A DNA stretch of 64,000 bases from Affinundibacterium seohonense (GCF_014284305.1 NZ_JACOFW010000020.1:30929-94928); one strand, 5' to 3'; positions 39,046-49,037 are shown, counted from the stretch's first letter. Made by a program: numbers and translations. The notes: generated by a model not told the origin, from the letters alone.

Positions 39046-40983
39046 ATGGGAAAAATGATCGGTATTGATTTAGGTACAACCAACTCTTGCGTAGCAGTGA
39101 TGGAGAATGGCCAACCAAAAGTGATCGAAAACGTAGAAGGCGCGCGTACCACGCCATCGATCATCGCTTATCAAGAAGACGGCGAAATTCTCGTCGGTGC
39201 TTCTGCTAAACGTCAGGCTGTCACGAATCCAAAAAACACTTTGTACGCTGTTAAGCGTTTAATCGGACGTAAGTTCGACGAAAAAGAAGTGCAAAAAGAT
39301 ATTTCTTTGATGCCTTACACCATTTCTAAAGCAGACAATGGCGATGCATGGGTATCCGTGCGTGACAAAAAACTCGCGCCACCACAAATTTCCGCTGAAG
39401 TTTTGCGCAAAATGAAAAAAACTGCCGAAGATTACCTCGGTGAAGAAGTGACAGAAGCGGTTATCACAGTTCCTGCTTACTTCAACGATGCACAACGTCA
39501 AGCAACTAAAGATGCTGGCCGTATCGCTGGTTTGGACGTCAAACGTATCATCAATGAACCAACTGCTGCAGCATTGGCTTTCGGTTTAGATAAAAAAGAA
39601 AAAGGCGATCGCAAGATTGCAGTTTACGATTTGGGTGGCGGTACGTTCGACGTTTCCATCATTGAAATCGCTGACGTTGATGGCGAAATGCAATTTGAAG
39701 TATTGTCTACGAACGGCGATACTTTCTTGGGTGGTGAAGATTTCGATCAACGCATCATCGACTACATCATCGACGAATTCAAAAAGATCAACGGTTTGGA
39801 CTTGTCCAAAGATCCTATCGCTTTGCAACGTATTAAAGCCTCTGCAGAACGTGCGAAGATCGAATTGTCTAGCTCACAGCAAACAGAAATCAACGAGCCA
39901 TACATCGCCATGGCAAATGGTGCGCCAGTGCATTTGAATTTGAAAATCACACGCGCTAAGTTGGAAGCGTTGGTAGAAGAGTTGATTCAAAAGACCATGG
40001 AACCATGCCGTATGGCGATCAAAGATGCGGGCGTAAAAACCTCTGACATCGATGACATCATCTTGGTTGGTGGTATGACACGTATGCCTAAGGTTCAAGA
40101 ATTGGTCAAAGAATTCTTCGGCAAAGAACCACGTAAAGACGTGAATCCTGATGAAGCGGTTGCAGTTGGTGCAGCGATTCAAGGTTCCGTATTATCTGGT
40201 GATCGCAAAGACGTCTTGTTGTTAGACGTAACGCCATTGTCTTTGGGTATCGAGACTTTGGGTGGCGTGATGACGAAGATGATTCAAAAGAACACGACTA
40301 TCCCAACCAAGTTCAGCCAAGTATTCTCGACTGCGGATGATAATCAACCAGCAGTAACGATCAAAGTGTTCCAAGGTGAACGCGAAATCGCGGCGCGTAA
40401 CAAAGGTTTGGGCGAATTCAACTTAGAAGGTATTCCACCAGCTTCACGTGGCACACCACAAATTGAAGTGACTTTCGACATCGATGCGAATGGTATTTTG
40501 CATGTAGGCGCAAAAGACAAAGCGACTGGTAAAGAAAACAAAATCACTATTAAGGCAAACTCTGGTTTGACTGAAGAAGAAATTCAAAAAATGGTGAAAG
40601 ACGCTGAATTGAATGCGGAAGAAGATCAAAAAGTCAAAGAATTGGCTGAATCTCGCAATCAAGGCGATGCATTGGTTCACTCAACCAAGAAGGCTTTGGC
40701 TGAGCATGGCGATAAGTTAGATGCTGGCGAAAAAGAGAAGATTGAAGCAGCAATCAAAGAGTTGGAAGATGTTTTGAAATCTGGCGATAAAGCAGAGATC
40801 GATACTAAACTCGGTAACTTGTCGACAGCGTCGCAAAAGTTAGGTGAAAAAGTGTACGCAGACATGCAAGCACAACAAGCCGCTTCTGGTAGTGCCGCAG
40901 GTGCAGCACCAGGCGCAGATGCAAAACCACAAGATGATGATGTGGTCGATGCTGACTTTAAAGAAGTGAAAGACGCTAAGTAA
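39046..40983 (+). CDS. dnaK: Molecular chaperone DnaK (Hsp70)
   Basis: This 645-residue Hsp70 has the actin-like ATPase domain: [32 protein letters not shown] and [13 protein letters not shown]. The substrate-binding domain contains [20 protein letters not shown], and the lid and tail end in the proteobacterial [11 protein letters not shown]. It folds proteins with DnaJ and GrpE. TAGGG lies before the ATG. Confidence 0.98.
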   Translation: MGKMIGIDLGTTNSCVAVMENGQPKVIENVEGARTTPSIIAYQEDGEILVGASAKRQAVTNPKNTLYAVKRLIGRKFDEKEVQKDISLMPYTISKADNGDAWVSVRDKKLAPPQISAEVLRKMKKTAEDYLGEEVTEAVITVPAYFNDAQRQATKDAGRIAGLDVKRIINEPTAAALAFGLDKKEKGDRKIAVYDLGGGTFDVSIIEIADVDGEMQFEVLSTNGDTFLGGEDFDQRIIDYIIDEFKKINGLDLSKDPIALQRIKASAERAKIELSSSQQTEINEPYIAMANGAPVHLNLKITRAKLEALVEELIQKTMEPCRMAIKDAGVKTSDIDDIILVGGMTRMPKVQELVKEFFGKEPRKDVNPDEAVAVGAAIQGSVLSGDRKDVLLLDVTPLSLGIETLGGVMTKMIQKNTTIPTKFSQVFSTADDNQPAVTIKVFQGEREIAARNKGLGEFNLEGIPPASRGTPQIEVTFDIDANGILHVGAKDKATGKENKITIKANSGLTEEEIQKMVKDAELNAEEDQKVKELAESRNQGDALVHSTKKALAEHGDKLDAGEKEKIEAAIKELEDVLKSGDKAEIDTKLGNLSTASQKLGEKVYADMQAQQAASGSAAGAAPGADAKPQDDDVVDADFKEVKDAK

Positions 40984-40996
40984 TACGGCCGTAAAT

Positions 40997-41110
40997 AAAG
41001 CAAACCTCTCAATGCAGAGGCACGGAGATGTAGAGTTACACAGAGAAAGGCATAGTCTTACTCTCGTTTTTCTCTAAAACTTTGTGTTTCCGTGTTGAGA
41101 GGTTTTGTTG
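40997..41110. repeat. Imperfect inverted repeat between dnaK and dnaJ
   Basis: AACCTCTCAA near 41000 pairs with TTGAGAGGTT near 41098, and inner CACGGAGA/ACACAGAG-type units partly repeat and pair. It resembles a diverged dispersed repeat of CAGAG/CACGGAG units. It fills most of the 163-bp dnaK-dnaJ gap and could fold as an mRNA stem that uncouples dnaJ expression. Confidence 0.5.
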
Positions 41111-41146
41111 TGAGATGAATGCTAATTAAAACAAGGTGTAATCGAG

Positions 41147-42268
41147 ATGGCGAAGCGTGATTTTTACGAAATTCTGGGTGTTGCGAAAAACGCCTCAGAA
41201 GACGAAATCAAAAAGGCTTATCGCAAGCTGGCGATGAAATATCATCCGGATCGTAATCCGGATAGTAAGACTGCGGAAGAAAAATTTAAAGAAGGCAAAG
41301 AAGCCTACGAAATGTTATCTGACCCGCAAAAGCGCGAAGCTTATGATCGCTATGGTCATGCTGGCGTTGATCCGAATATGGGTGGCGGCGGAGGTGGTGG
41401 CAATGCCGGTTTTGCTGACGCCTTTGGCGATATCTTTGGTGATATTTTTGGTGGTGGTCGTGGTCGCAGCTCAGGTCCGCAAGTGTATCGCGGTGCCGAT
41501 TTGCGTTACAACTTGGAAATCACCTTAGAGCAGGCAGCCAACGGATTTGATACTACGATCCGTGTGCCTAGTTATGATGGTTGCGATACCTGTCATGGTT
41601 CTGGTGCCAAACCTGGTACTTCGCCTGTGACGTGTACCACGTGCGGTGGACATGGTCAGGTGCGTATGCAGCAAGGCTTATTCAGTATTCAGCAAACCTG
41701 TCCTAAATGTCATGGCACAGGTAAGATGATTACCGATCCATGTAACCCTTGTAACGGTACTGGTCGAATCAAACGCAATAAAACACTGGAAGTGAAGATT
41801 CCTGCTGGTATTGATAACGGGATGCGCATTCGTTCTTCAGGTAATGGCGAGCCGGGTATTAATGGCGGACCTCCAGGTGATCTGTATGTGGAAATTCATA
41901 TCAAGCCACATCAAGTGTTCCAACGTGAAGGTGATGATTTACATTGCGAAATTCCAATTTCCTTTGTCAAAGCAGCTTTAGGTGGTGACATCGAAGTCCC
42001 GACCTTGAGCGGTAAAGCCAGTTTCACGATTCCCGAAGGTACACAATCGGGTAAGACTTTCCGTTTGCGTAGCAAAGGCGTGAAGGGCGTGCGCTCTGGT
42101 TATGCTGGTGATTTGTTCTGCCACGTCGTGATCGAAACACCAGTAAAACTCACCGAAAAGCAAAAAGATTTGCTACGTAGCTTTGAACAACTGACGACAG
42201 AAGGTGGTTCTAAGCACAGTCCGCAAAGTAAGTCTTGGATGGATAAAGTGAAGAAGTTCTTCGAGTAA
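41147..42268 (+). CDS. dnaJ: Co-chaperone DnaJ (Hsp40)
   Basis: This 373-residue class A J-protein starts with a J domain (residues 1-70) with HPD in [10 protein letters not shown] Gly/Phe-rich linker ([20 protein letters not shown]) follows. Four zinc-binding repeats come next: [24 protein letters not shown] and CNPCNGTG. The C-terminal substrate-binding domains end the protein. It stimulates DnaK ATPase and delivers clients. It ends at a strong terminator. Confidence 0.98.
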   Translation: MAKRDFYEILGVAKNASEDEIKKAYRKLAMKYHPDRNPDSKTAEEKFKEGKEAYEMLSDPQKREAYDRYGHAGVDPNMGGGGGGGNAGFADAFGDIFGDIFGGGRGRSSGPQVYRGADLRYNLEITLEQAANGFDTTIRVPSYDGCDTCHGSGAKPGTSPVTCTTCGGHGQVRMQQGLFSIQQTCPKCHGTGKMITDPCNPCNGTGRIKRNKTLEVKIPAGIDNGMRIRSSGNGEPGINGGPPGDLYVEIHIKPHQVFQREGDDLHCEIPISFVKAALGGDIEVPTLSGKASFTIPEGTQSGKTFRLRSKGVKGVRSGYAGDLFCHVVIETPVKLTEKQKDLLRSFEQLTTEGGSKHSPQSKSWMDKVKKFFE

Positions 42269-42288
42269 GTGGCACTTCGAATGACAAG

Positions 42289-42327
42289 AAAAGCGCAGAT
42301 AATTTTTTATCTGCGCTTTTTTTGTGG
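42289..42327 (+). terminator. Intrinsic terminator after dnaJ
   Basis: AAAAGCGCAGATAA pairs perfectly with TTATCTGCGCTTTT across a TTTT loop. The T-run continues to seven Ts before GTGG. It begins 20 bp after the dnaJ stop. Confidence 0.9.
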
Positions 42328-42421
42328 TTAGCAGCTGAAGGCCTTGTTTTCGTAGGGATAAATTCGAGTCGAAGCTCTAAAAAAGGTAAAATGTCGGCAG
42401 TAAAAATGGCAAAGGAGCAAT

Positions 42422-43087
42422 ATGAGAGAAGTCATACGTGGCAGTGTTACCCCAGATCAGTTATTTGAAAATAATCGCGAGTGGGCGGCGGAGATACTTA
42501 GCCGGGACGCTAATTTTTTCAAGAAACTTGCGGAACAACAAAGCCCAGAATATCTCTGGATAGGCTGTGCAGATAGTCGTGTACCCGCAAATGAACTATT
42601 GGGATTGTTACCGGGTGAATTGTTCGTCCATCGAAATATCGCTAACTTGGTTGTGCATTCGGATTTGAATTGCCTCTCTGTTTTGCAATTCGCCGTGGAT
42701 GTTTTGAAAGTCAAACACGTGATCGTTTGTGGTCACTATGGCTGTGGTGGTGTGCAAGCCGCTTTGACAGGTCGCCGGGTTGGCTTAGCCGATAATTGGT
42801 TACGTCACGTGCAGGATGTGCATCAAAAACATGAAAAATATCTGGGTGAAGTATTGCCAGAAAAAGAACGTGTCGATCGCTTGTGTGAGTTGAATGTGAT
42901 CGAACAAGTCGTGAATGTATGTCAAACCACGATCATTCAAGATGCCTGGGAGCGTGGCCAGTCGGTCGAAGTGCACGGCTGGGTCTATGGTATTCAAGAC
43001 GGCTTGTTGAACGAACTGGGTATGTCGATTAATTCGGCACAAATGTTAGCGCCGCATTTAGAGCGTAGTTTGGCCCGCTATCAGTAA
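42422..43087 (+). CDS. can: Beta-class carbonic anhydrase
   Basis: This 221-residue enzyme has the beta-CA zinc ligands: Cys in IGCADSRVPANELLG (CxDSR, with the catalytic Asp-Arg dyad), and His and Cys in VCGHYGCGGVQAAL. It interconverts CO2 and bicarbonate in the cytosol. GLADNWLRHVQDVH and VEVHGWVYGIQDGLL are characteristic of the Can/CynT branch. AAAGGAG lies just before the ATG. It stands alone after the dnaJ terminator. Confidence 0.95.
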   Translation: MREVIRGSVTPDQLFENNREWAAEILSRDANFFKKLAEQQSPEYLWIGCADSRVPANELLGLLPGELFVHRNIANLVVHSDLNCLSVLQFAVDVLKVKHVIVCGHYGCGGVQAALTGRRVGLADNWLRHVQDVHQKHEKYLGEVLPEKERVDRLCELNVIEQVVNVCQTTIIQDAWERGQSVEVHGWVYGIQDGLLNELGMSINSAQMLAPHLERSLARYQ

Positions 43088-43196
43088 ACTACAAGTTCAG
43101 CGCAGAATTTATTTTCAATTGCCCGCACAAAGCGTGTGTTGAAACGCGAAAACCCTGTGACGAATATTACCGAATAAGTCCAAAAAAATACCACAA

Positions 43197-43233
43197 ATAG
43201 AGGACAATTGCACACTTCGCATTTGTCCTCTAT
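43197..43233 (+). promoter_or_regulatory. Hairpin immediately before acyltransferase start
   Basis: An 11-bp inverted repeat (ATAGAGGACAA with TTGTCCTCTAT) with a 15-base loop ends three bases before the ATG of the acyltransferase gene. No Shine-Dalgarno lies between. In mRNA it would cover the initiation region and could limit translation. It might instead be an operator. Confidence 0.45.
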
Positions 43234-43236
43234 GTC

Positions 43237-44352
43237 ATGAATTCTCATCCAATTTCTTCACGTATCAACGGCCTTGATACGCTGCGCGCCTGCGCCATCT
43301 TGCTGGTCTTGATGTATCACTACATGGTCTTCGTTAGTCATGAACCGAGCTTTGGATTTCTCAGTGAAATCGGCTGGGTTGGTGTAGATCTGTTTTTTGT
43401 CTTGAGTGGCTATTTGATCGGTAATCAAATATTTGCTGGCTTAAAAAGTGAGCACGGGTTTTCACTTAAGACGTTTTATATCCGTCGTGCGCTGCGTACG
43501 CTGCCAAATTTTTATGTCGTGCTCGCCATCTATTTTTTATTTCCGATTGAGGCTGGCGGAAAAGCCGTGACACCGCTATGGAAGTTTCTAACCTTCACAC
43601 AAAATTTTGATTTGAAACCGGGTACAGCGTTTTCGCATGCCTGGTCACTTAGTATTGAAGAACAGTTTTATGTGGTCTTGCCCATCGTAGCAATCGCAAC
43701 GATCGCTTATTTAAAATCAGTGCGTGCAATGTGGCTGGTGTTGCTCGGTGCAATGGCAGGTGCTGCATGTATGCGATACCTGATGTGGCAACAAGTCGGT
43801 GACGACTATACCCAGTATTACGTGCACATCTATTATTCAACTTGGTGTCGCTTCGATGAACTGTTACCTGGCGTCGCGCTGGCTTTGCTGAAGAATTTTC
43901 ATCCGCAAATATGGACGCGTTCGCTTAAATATGGGCACTTGAGTTTATTGGGTGGCGCCGTCCTGACCGGTGTCGCCATGTATTTATTCACCTTCTATAG
44001 TTATGTGGAGGGGCAAGGCTTTTTATGGTTCACCACGACCTTTGGCTATAGTTTATTGGCGGCCGGATTTGCCTTGTTGACCTTGGCAGGACTTAGCCCC
44101 AATTCGTATTTATATCGTTGGCGCATTCCTGGTGCATCGGTCTTAGCCTTATGGTCTTACGCCTTGTATTTGGTGCATAAGCCGCTCATGAATGCGCTGA
44201 TCCGTCCATTTGAAACTTGGGGCATTTCCGTCAAATCTTGGATAGGCATAAGTGGCATGTTTGTACTGAGTTTGCTGGCGACGTATGTTCTGTATCGCTT
44301 TGTGGAAACTCCCTTCATGCGCCTGCGCGATCGCTATTTTCCTTACAAGTGA
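43237..44352 (+). CDS. Acyltransferase 3 family membrane protein
   Basis: This 371-residue protein has about ten membrane segments. The family motif at the start is GLDTLRACAILLVLMYHY, with the catalytic His in YHY. GVDLFFVLSGYLIG, ALRTLPNFYVVL and HAWSLSIEEQFYVVLP (with the conserved SLSVE-like stretch) follow. Members O-acylate sugars or lipids such as lipopolysaccharide, peptidoglycan or exopolysaccharide at the inner membrane. The target is not evident here. An inverted repeat abuts the start codon. Confidence 0.88.
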   Translation: MNSHPISSRINGLDTLRACAILLVLMYHYMVFVSHEPSFGFLSEIGWVGVDLFFVLSGYLIGNQIFAGLKSEHGFSLKTFYIRRALRTLPNFYVVLAIYFLFPIEAGGKAVTPLWKFLTFTQNFDLKPGTAFSHAWSLSIEEQFYVVLPIVAIATIAYLKSVRAMWLVLLGAMAGAACMRYLMWQQVGDDYTQYYVHIYYSTWCRFDELLPGVALALLKNFHPQIWTRSLKYGHLSLLGGAVLTGVAMYLFTFYSYVEGQGFLWFTTTFGYSLLAAGFALLTLAGLSPNSYLYRWRIPGASVLALWSYALYLVHKPLMNALIRPFETWGISVKSWIGISGMFVLSLLATYVLYRFVETPFMRLRDRYFPYK

Positions 44353-44457
44353 AACTCGTTTGTACCGCTTGATATTTCCTTTTGACCCGAATTACCTAGA
44401 AAATTGTTCGTAGCGATCTGGAATACTGGAACACTTAATCATCTTTAGTTTGTGTGT

Positions 44458-46050
44458 ATGTCCTATAGCGTTGTTTGGTTCAAGCGCGACTTGCGTTTGC
44501 ATGATCATGCGGCTTTGGTTGAGGCTGCATCGCGCGGACCGATTTTATGTTTGTACGTGGTTGAGCCTGGTTTATGGGTGCAAGCTGATGCGGCGCGTCA
44601 GCACTTTGAATTTGTCTTAGAAAGCTTGCGTGATCTGTACATCGCATTGAAACAATATGGTGGTCGTTTGCATGTGGTGACTGGCGATATCATCGACGTG
44701 CTCACGGCTTTGCATGATCAAGCGCCTTTTCAAAATTTATGTGCGCATGAAGAAACCGGAAATGCGTGGACTTATCAACGCGACTTGGCAGTAGGGCGCT
44801 GGTGTCGAACGCGCCAAGTTAATTGGTTGGAGTTTAGGCAGTTCGGTGTTGTCCGCCGATTGGCCGATCGCGATCATTGGAAGGCGAGTTGGGACGCGCA
44901 TGTGGAACAAATGTGTTTGCCTATCCCGGAGCAGATGCAGTTTGCCGACATGCCTTGGCAAGATACCGTGCCACCTTCAGCAGATCGACTTCACTTAAAT
45001 CATGGTGATCCACCGCGTAGACAGCGCGGTGGACGAGCGGCTGGGCTTGCGGTTCTATCGTCATTCTTACATGAGCGCAGCGCCTACTACCGCGGTGGAA
45101 TTTCTTCGCCCTTGTCAGCGCCCGATGCCTGTTCCAGACTTTCACCTTATCTGACTTTCGGTTGTCTGAGTTTGCGTGAAGTCGTACATGCCACGGTACA
45201 GCGCATGGAACAACTGCATGATGATCCTCTATTTTCAAAACACCCATCGGCCACGCGGATGAAGCAAGGTTTAAATGCCTTCATTAGCCGTTTATACTGG
45301 CATTGTCACTTTATACAAAAGCTGGAATCTGAGCCTGAAATTGAATATCAAAACATGCATCGTGGTTATGATGGTTTGCGTGAAAACGATTTTAATGAGG
45401 CGCATTTCCAGGCATTCACGCAAGGGCGTACAGGTTGGCCTATGGTCGACGCTTGTATCGCGATGTTGCGCGAAATGGGCTGGATTAATTTTCGTATGCG
45501 CGCAATGCTGGTCTCAGTGGCTTCGTATCCCTTATGGCTAGATTGGCGTCCAGTCGGTGCGTGGCTGGCAACCCAGTTTTTAGACTATGAGCCTGGCATC
45601 CATTGGAGCCAGATGCAGATGCAATCTGGCACGACGGGCATCAATGTGCCTCGTGTTTATAATCCGATCAAGCAAGCACATGATCATGATCCGACAGGCG
45701 TATTCGTACGACGCTGGTTGCCTGCGATGCGTAAGGTACCAGATCTGTTTTTGTTTGAACCTTGGGCCATGCCGGCGGATGTGCAGGCTGCATGTGGTAT
45801 CAAGTTGGGACAAGATATACCGAATCCTGTGGTCGATCTTGAAAATGCGACACGTGAAGCTAAGGCCAAATTATTTGCGGTACGAGGCCAGTCAGAGGTT
45901 AGGGCGGGTAAATCGGCTATCGTAAAAAAGCATGCTTCAAGAACGGTACGCAAAACGAAGCACGCAAAACGCGGGATGACCGAAGATAGGGGTGACGCTA
46001 ATTCTAGTTCTGAGATGGGAGCAGTATCGCAGTTGGGTTTCGATTTTTAG
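44458..46050 (+). CDS. Cryptochrome/deoxyribodipyrimidine photolyase family protein
   Basis: This protein of about 530 residues has an N-terminal photolyase antenna domain (SYSVVWFKRDLRLHDHAALVEA). The C-terminal FAD-binding domain contains LSPYLTFGCLSLREVV, SRLYWHCHFIQKLE, RTGWPMVDACIAMLREMGWINFRMRAMLVSVASY and HWSQMQMQSGTTGINVPRVYNP. A basic Lys/Arg/Ser-rich tail ends in AVSQLGFDF. It is one of three photolyase-type genes in the window but is outside the MerR-linked cluster. It could repair CPD lesions with blue light or be a receptor. The ATG at 44458 is preferred over the GTG six bases upstream. Confidence 0.88.
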   Translation: MSYSVVWFKRDLRLHDHAALVEAASRGPILCLYVVEPGLWVQADAARQHFEFVLESLRDLYIALKQYGGRLHVVTGDIIDVLTALHDQAPFQNLCAHEETGNAWTYQRDLAVGRWCRTRQVNWLEFRQFGVVRRLADRDHWKASWDAHVEQMCLPIPEQMQFADMPWQDTVPPSADRLHLNHGDPPRRQRGGRAAGLAVLSSFLHERSAYYRGGISSPLSAPDACSRLSPYLTFGCLSLREVVHATVQRMEQLHDDPLFSKHPSATRMKQGLNAFISRLYWHCHFIQKLESEPEIEYQNMHRGYDGLRENDFNEAHFQAFTQGRTGWPMVDACIAMLREMGWINFRMRAMLVSVASYPLWLDWRPVGAWLATQFLDYEPGIHWSQMQMQSGTTGINVPRVYNPIKQAHDHDPTGVFVRRWLPAMRKVPDLFLFEPWAMPADVQAACGIKLGQDIPNPVVDLENATREAKAKLFAVRGQSEVRAGKSAIVKKHASRTVRKTKHAKRGMTEDRGDANSSSEMGAVSQLGFDF

Positions 46051-46205
46051 AGTCGATGCTTGCCTGCATCTTCGAAAGAGTCGATATTCTGTTGGTGAAC
46101 TTTATATGCACGAGTTCATACCGGATATAGCTGTGATAAATTTTTTAAGCGACGACGTCAAATTTGAATTGTGATGTGTTTAATTCTCTTAACCCAAATC
46201 GGTTT

Positions 46206-46262
46206 CCCACCAAGTGAATTTTCATTTAGCAGTTTTACTGCAACGTAATTCGCCTTGGTGGG
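46206..46262. terminator. Possible bidirectional terminator between photolyase and MCP genes
   Basis: CCCACCAAG...GAA and TTC...CTTGGTGGG form a long interrupted stem with a ~30-base interior that itself contains a small GCAG/CTGC stem. It sits between two convergent genes. No long T-run follows on either strand, so the assignment is weak. Confidence 0.35.
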
Positions 46263-46273
46263 TTCATTCATGG

Positions 46274-47887
46274 TTATGTTAACTGGCGCGTATTTACATT
46301 TGTCATTGGTCGCATTGCTGTTGCACGCTGAATGACCGTGCCTGATGCGAGTTTAAATACACTAACCACTTCGACCATTCGGGCCGCCTGTTGATTTAAA
46401 CTCTCTGCAGCAGCCGCTGCTTCTTCTACCAAGGCCGCATTTTGTTGCGTCACATCATCTAACTCGGTAATCGCTTGGTTGATTTGTTCAATGCCGATTG
46501 TTTGTTCATGGGCTGTTGCGCTAATTTCGCCAATTAAGCCTGCTACTTGTTTGACGCGCGTCACAATATCATCCATCGCATTACCCGCACTACCAACTAA
46601 ACGGCTACCGGCTTCTATCTTCTCTACACTGGCGCCAATTAGGTTCTTAATCTCTTTTGCAGCTTCGGCAGAGCGTCCAGCAAGGCTGCGTACTTCGCTG
46701 GCAACCACAGCAAATCCACGTCCCTGTTCACCTGCTCGTGCGGCCTCTACGGCGGCATTTAAGGCCAAGATGTTAGTCTGAAAAGCAATACCATCGATCA
46801 CGCCGATAATGTCTGCAATTTTCTTCGATGCACCAGTAATCTCTTGCATCGTGGCGACCACTTGGCCGACAACAACACCACCGTTCACCGCGGCATCACT
46901 CGCTGCGCTCGCCAATTTATTTGCTTCGCGCGCTGTTTCTGCATTTGTTTTGACCGTCGAATTTAACTCCTCCATGGAAGCAGCGGTTTCTTCTAAATTA
47001 CTCGCTTGGGTTTCGGTTCGCTGGGATAAATTCGAATTGCCTGCTGCAATTTCACTTGAGCCTGTAGATATGCTTTCTGCACATTCTCGCACTTCACCCA
47101 CCATTTTTGACAAGCCATCTCGCATGTCTCGCATGCCGCTGAGTAATTGTGCGGCTTCGTCGCTACCTTCGACGTCAATGTCTGAAACTAAATCACCGCT
47201 CGCAACGCGTGCAGTTGCCTCTAATGCAGACCCTAGTGGTTGTGTGATACTGACCGTCATGCGCCATGCTAGATAGGCTGCAACAACCAACATGAAAACC
47301 CCTGTGATGCTGATCGCCAAAACCGTAGAGCGATTGCTGGCGTTGGTTTGCTCGGTGACTTCCACACGTCGCTGTTTTTGCATGCCGATAAAAGCTGCCA
47401 ATTCAGCTGACGCCTTGACGGAAAGAGGATCAATTTTTTTGGTAATGACGGCGGCGGATTGCTCGGTATTAAATTGAGCGGCAAGATCAACAGCATCTTT
47501 GAAGAAAATATCCATTTGCTTGTCGATATCTGCGAGTCGAGCGAACAACGCTTTTTCTTGGTTGCTTAATCCTAATGATTCTAGTTTTGTCTTCGCCATC
47601 AGATATTGACTGCGATAGCGTTTCGCTTCGGCCTCATCTTTCTGTAGCTCTACTGTGTCGGTTTGAAGGCCCATATTGCGTACGGAGACCGCGCTACTCA
47701 ATAGGTTGTCGCGCATTTCGACGGCAAGATCTTGTTGCAGGTTGGCTCGTTGCAAACTATCAATCAATGCAGTACGGCTTGCTCCTAGGCTATATAAAGC
47801 AGCGACTAGCATGCCAGCGGCGGCCAATAAGGTAATGCCGAATCCCAAGCTTAGCCTGAGCCCAATACTGAAATTTCGAAGTTTCAT
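46274..47887 (-). CDS. Methyl-accepting chemotaxis protein
   Basis: This 537-residue chemoreceptor has membrane segment 1 at ~10-30. A four-helix-bundle type periplasmic sensor follows (~32-190, helix-rich and Cys-free). Membrane segment 2 ([19 protein letters not shown]) is at ~190-210. A HAMP domain follows, and the signalling coiled coil has its conserved tip around [24 protein letters not shown]. There is no C-terminal NWETF-type pentapeptide. AGGAG precedes the ATG. It is cotranscribed in all likelihood with the upstream Cache-domain gene. The ligand is unknown. Confidence 0.93.
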   Translation of the reverse strand: MKLRNFSIGLRLSLGFGITLLAAAGMLVAALYSLGASRTALIDSLQRANLQQDLAVEMRDNLLSSAVSVRNMGLQTDTVELQKDEAEAKRYRSQYLMAKTKLESLGLSNQEKALFARLADIDKQMDIFFKDAVDLAAQFNTEQSAAVITKKIDPLSVKASAELAAFIGMQKQRRVEVTEQTNASNRSTVLAISITGVFMLVVAAYLAWRMTVSITQPLGSALEATARVASGDLVSDIDVEGSDEAAQLLSGMRDMRDGLSKMVGEVRECAESISTGSSEIAAGNSNLSQRTETQASNLEETAASMEELNSTVKTNAETAREANKLASAASDAAVNGGVVVGQVVATMQEITGASKKIADIIGVIDGIAFQTNILALNAAVEAARAGEQGRGFAVVASEVRSLAGRSAEAAKEIKNLIGASVEKIEAGSRLVGSAGNAMDDIVTRVKQVAGLIGEISATAHEQTIGIEQINQAITELDDVTQQNAALVEEAAAAAESLNQQAARMVEVVSVFKLASGTVIQRATAMRPMTNVNTRQLT

Positions 47888-47909
47888 TTCTCACTCCTGA
47901 GTGGGAATT

Positions 47910-47941
47910 CTATTGTTCAAAGCCAATGCTTTGAACAATAG
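47910..47941 (-). promoter_or_regulatory. Perfect 14-bp hairpin in the MCP leader
   Basis: CTATTGTTCAAAGC pairs perfectly with GCTTTGAACAATAG around a four-base loop, 22 bp before the MCP start and just upstream of its AGGAG. No T-run follows, so it is not an intrinsic terminator. It follows the conserved leader motif. Confidence 0.55.
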
Positions 47942-47954
47942 TGTTCTTTGGGAT

Positions 47955-48024
47955 TTAGCTTGCTGGATAAGGGAGTACCTCAAGCCTTTGACTTTTGATC
48001 TTCGAATGCAAGGACCAAAAGTCA
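47955..48024 (-). promoter_or_regulatory. Conserved leader element, copy A (before MCP gene)
   Basis: On the minus strand this segment reads GGTCCTTGC, 27 bases, then AGGTACTCCCTTATCCAGCA. GACTTTTG and CAAAAGTC form an 8-bp stem whose loop carries GGTCCTTGC's end, and GCTTG/CAAGC can pair around the second motif. Copy B before the Cache gene matches at 18 of 20 positions in the second motif and keeps the spacing. It may be a structured RNA or DNA-level control site. Confidence 0.5.
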
Positions 48025-48522
48025 TTACCCAATTGCTTGTTGCTTAGTTTTTATAGATTCCACAGCCGACCAAAGTATCACCAACCCGTTCAAGATACAC
48101 GCTTTCGCCTCGATTTTTTGAGTGACTGGGTTTAAAAATTTGTAGCCTTCGACCCAACCTTTGCCCTTGCTTTTTGCTAGGTCAACGAACATCTGAATAA
48201 GCGGTTTGCCATCCGGGTCTTTTAGTCCAATTAAATCTTTTCCGACTAATTTAGGATTCGCACCTTGCGCTAAGTTTTTACCGTTCAGGTCATAGACGAT
48301 GATATATAAATCACGGTCTTTGAATAATTTTCCATGGGTGAATTCCTCGTAAGACTTTTCTGCACCATTTGTTTTGATATAGGCGACGGCTTTCTTCACC
48401 ATTGCCTCTGCTTCGGGTGCAGTGCCTTTTTCAACCGCGAACGCCAGACCGAGCGAGACGTAAAACATGGCGCACATACTTAACAGTAATTTTAAATATT
48501 GATTGATATTTTTAGTACTCAT
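48025..48522 (-). pseudogene. Secreted single-Cache-domain protein with frameshifted C-terminus
   Basis: The ATG at 48522 (MSTKNINQYLKLLLSMCAM) follows TGGAG and starts a signal peptide ending near LAFA. A single Cache (sCache_2) domain follows: YIIVYDLNGKNLAQGANPKLVGKDLIGLKDPDGKPLIQ, then GKGWVEGYKFLNPVTQKIEAKAC. After residue KAC the frame reads an odd ILNGLVILWSAVES tail. A shift of one base near 48098-48100 restores YLERVGDTLVGCGIYKN with a stop at 48044, the expected family C-terminus. So one base was lost in the genome or in the sequence. The protein probably binds a small ligand in the periplasm next to the downstream chemoreceptor. Confidence 0.8.
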
Positions 48523-48575
48523 GACTTGACTCCAAATTAAATGGGCAAACTTAACAACTAACAAATAAATTGTCT

Positions 48576-48670
48576 GTTGCTTCTAAAGCAACGAGACTAG
48601 GTTGATGGATAAGGGGGTACCTAGAATTACTTCCAGGTCAACCTTAAATGGCAAGAACCGTAGGTCGAGT
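48576..48670 (-). promoter_or_regulatory. Conserved leader element, copy B (before Cache gene)
   Basis: The minus strand reads GGTTCTTGC, 28 bases, then AGGTACCCCCTTATCCATCA, then a 7-bp hairpin GTTGCTT/AAGCAAC. CGACCT and AGGTTG can pair around the first motif, at the place where copy A has a different stem sequence. From here to 49037 I see no gene; the open frames there are short and without homology or ribosome binding sites. Confidence 0.5.
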
Positions 48671-49037
48671 ATAGAAGATTGCTTTTAGGAAAGCCATCGT
48701 CTGTGAATGACAGGACACAGAATTTAGAAAAATACTTATTTACCGTGTTTTATTGATCAACATCAAGTTGTATGGTTTGGGCTGGTGTTTTATTGATGCA
48801 TGAGGAGTGGTTGGGGCTGCGCTAAAAATACTGCAGGCAAACTTAAAGCCGTAGTGATCAGTATTACTAGGATTAAGATGCCGAGCCGTTGATGTGAAAT
48901 CTAAATTTATATAGGCGAACGAGGCTCGATGTGCATAGCTGTACCGTTCGTATACATGATTTAGGTGCAAGGCTTAGTGCAGCGCTGGAGGAATAGATCC
49001 AGTGCACCTTTGACTTTGCGCTTACCATGATGTGAGT

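Noticed and set aside
46479..47276. Long plus-strand frames over the chemoreceptor gene
   Set aside because: They are mirror frames of the repetitive, Ala-rich signalling domain on the minus strand.
47955..48670. Cyclic-di-GMP-I (GEMM) riboswitches before the Cache and MCP genes
   Set aside because: The repeated motif does not contain the expected GGGCAAACC and ACGCAAAGC segments of that class, as far as I can recall the consensus.
48740..48970. 76-codon minus-strand frame upstream of the Cache gene
   Set aside because: No ribosome binding site and no recognisable protein pattern; it lies in a gene-poor, AT-rich stretch.
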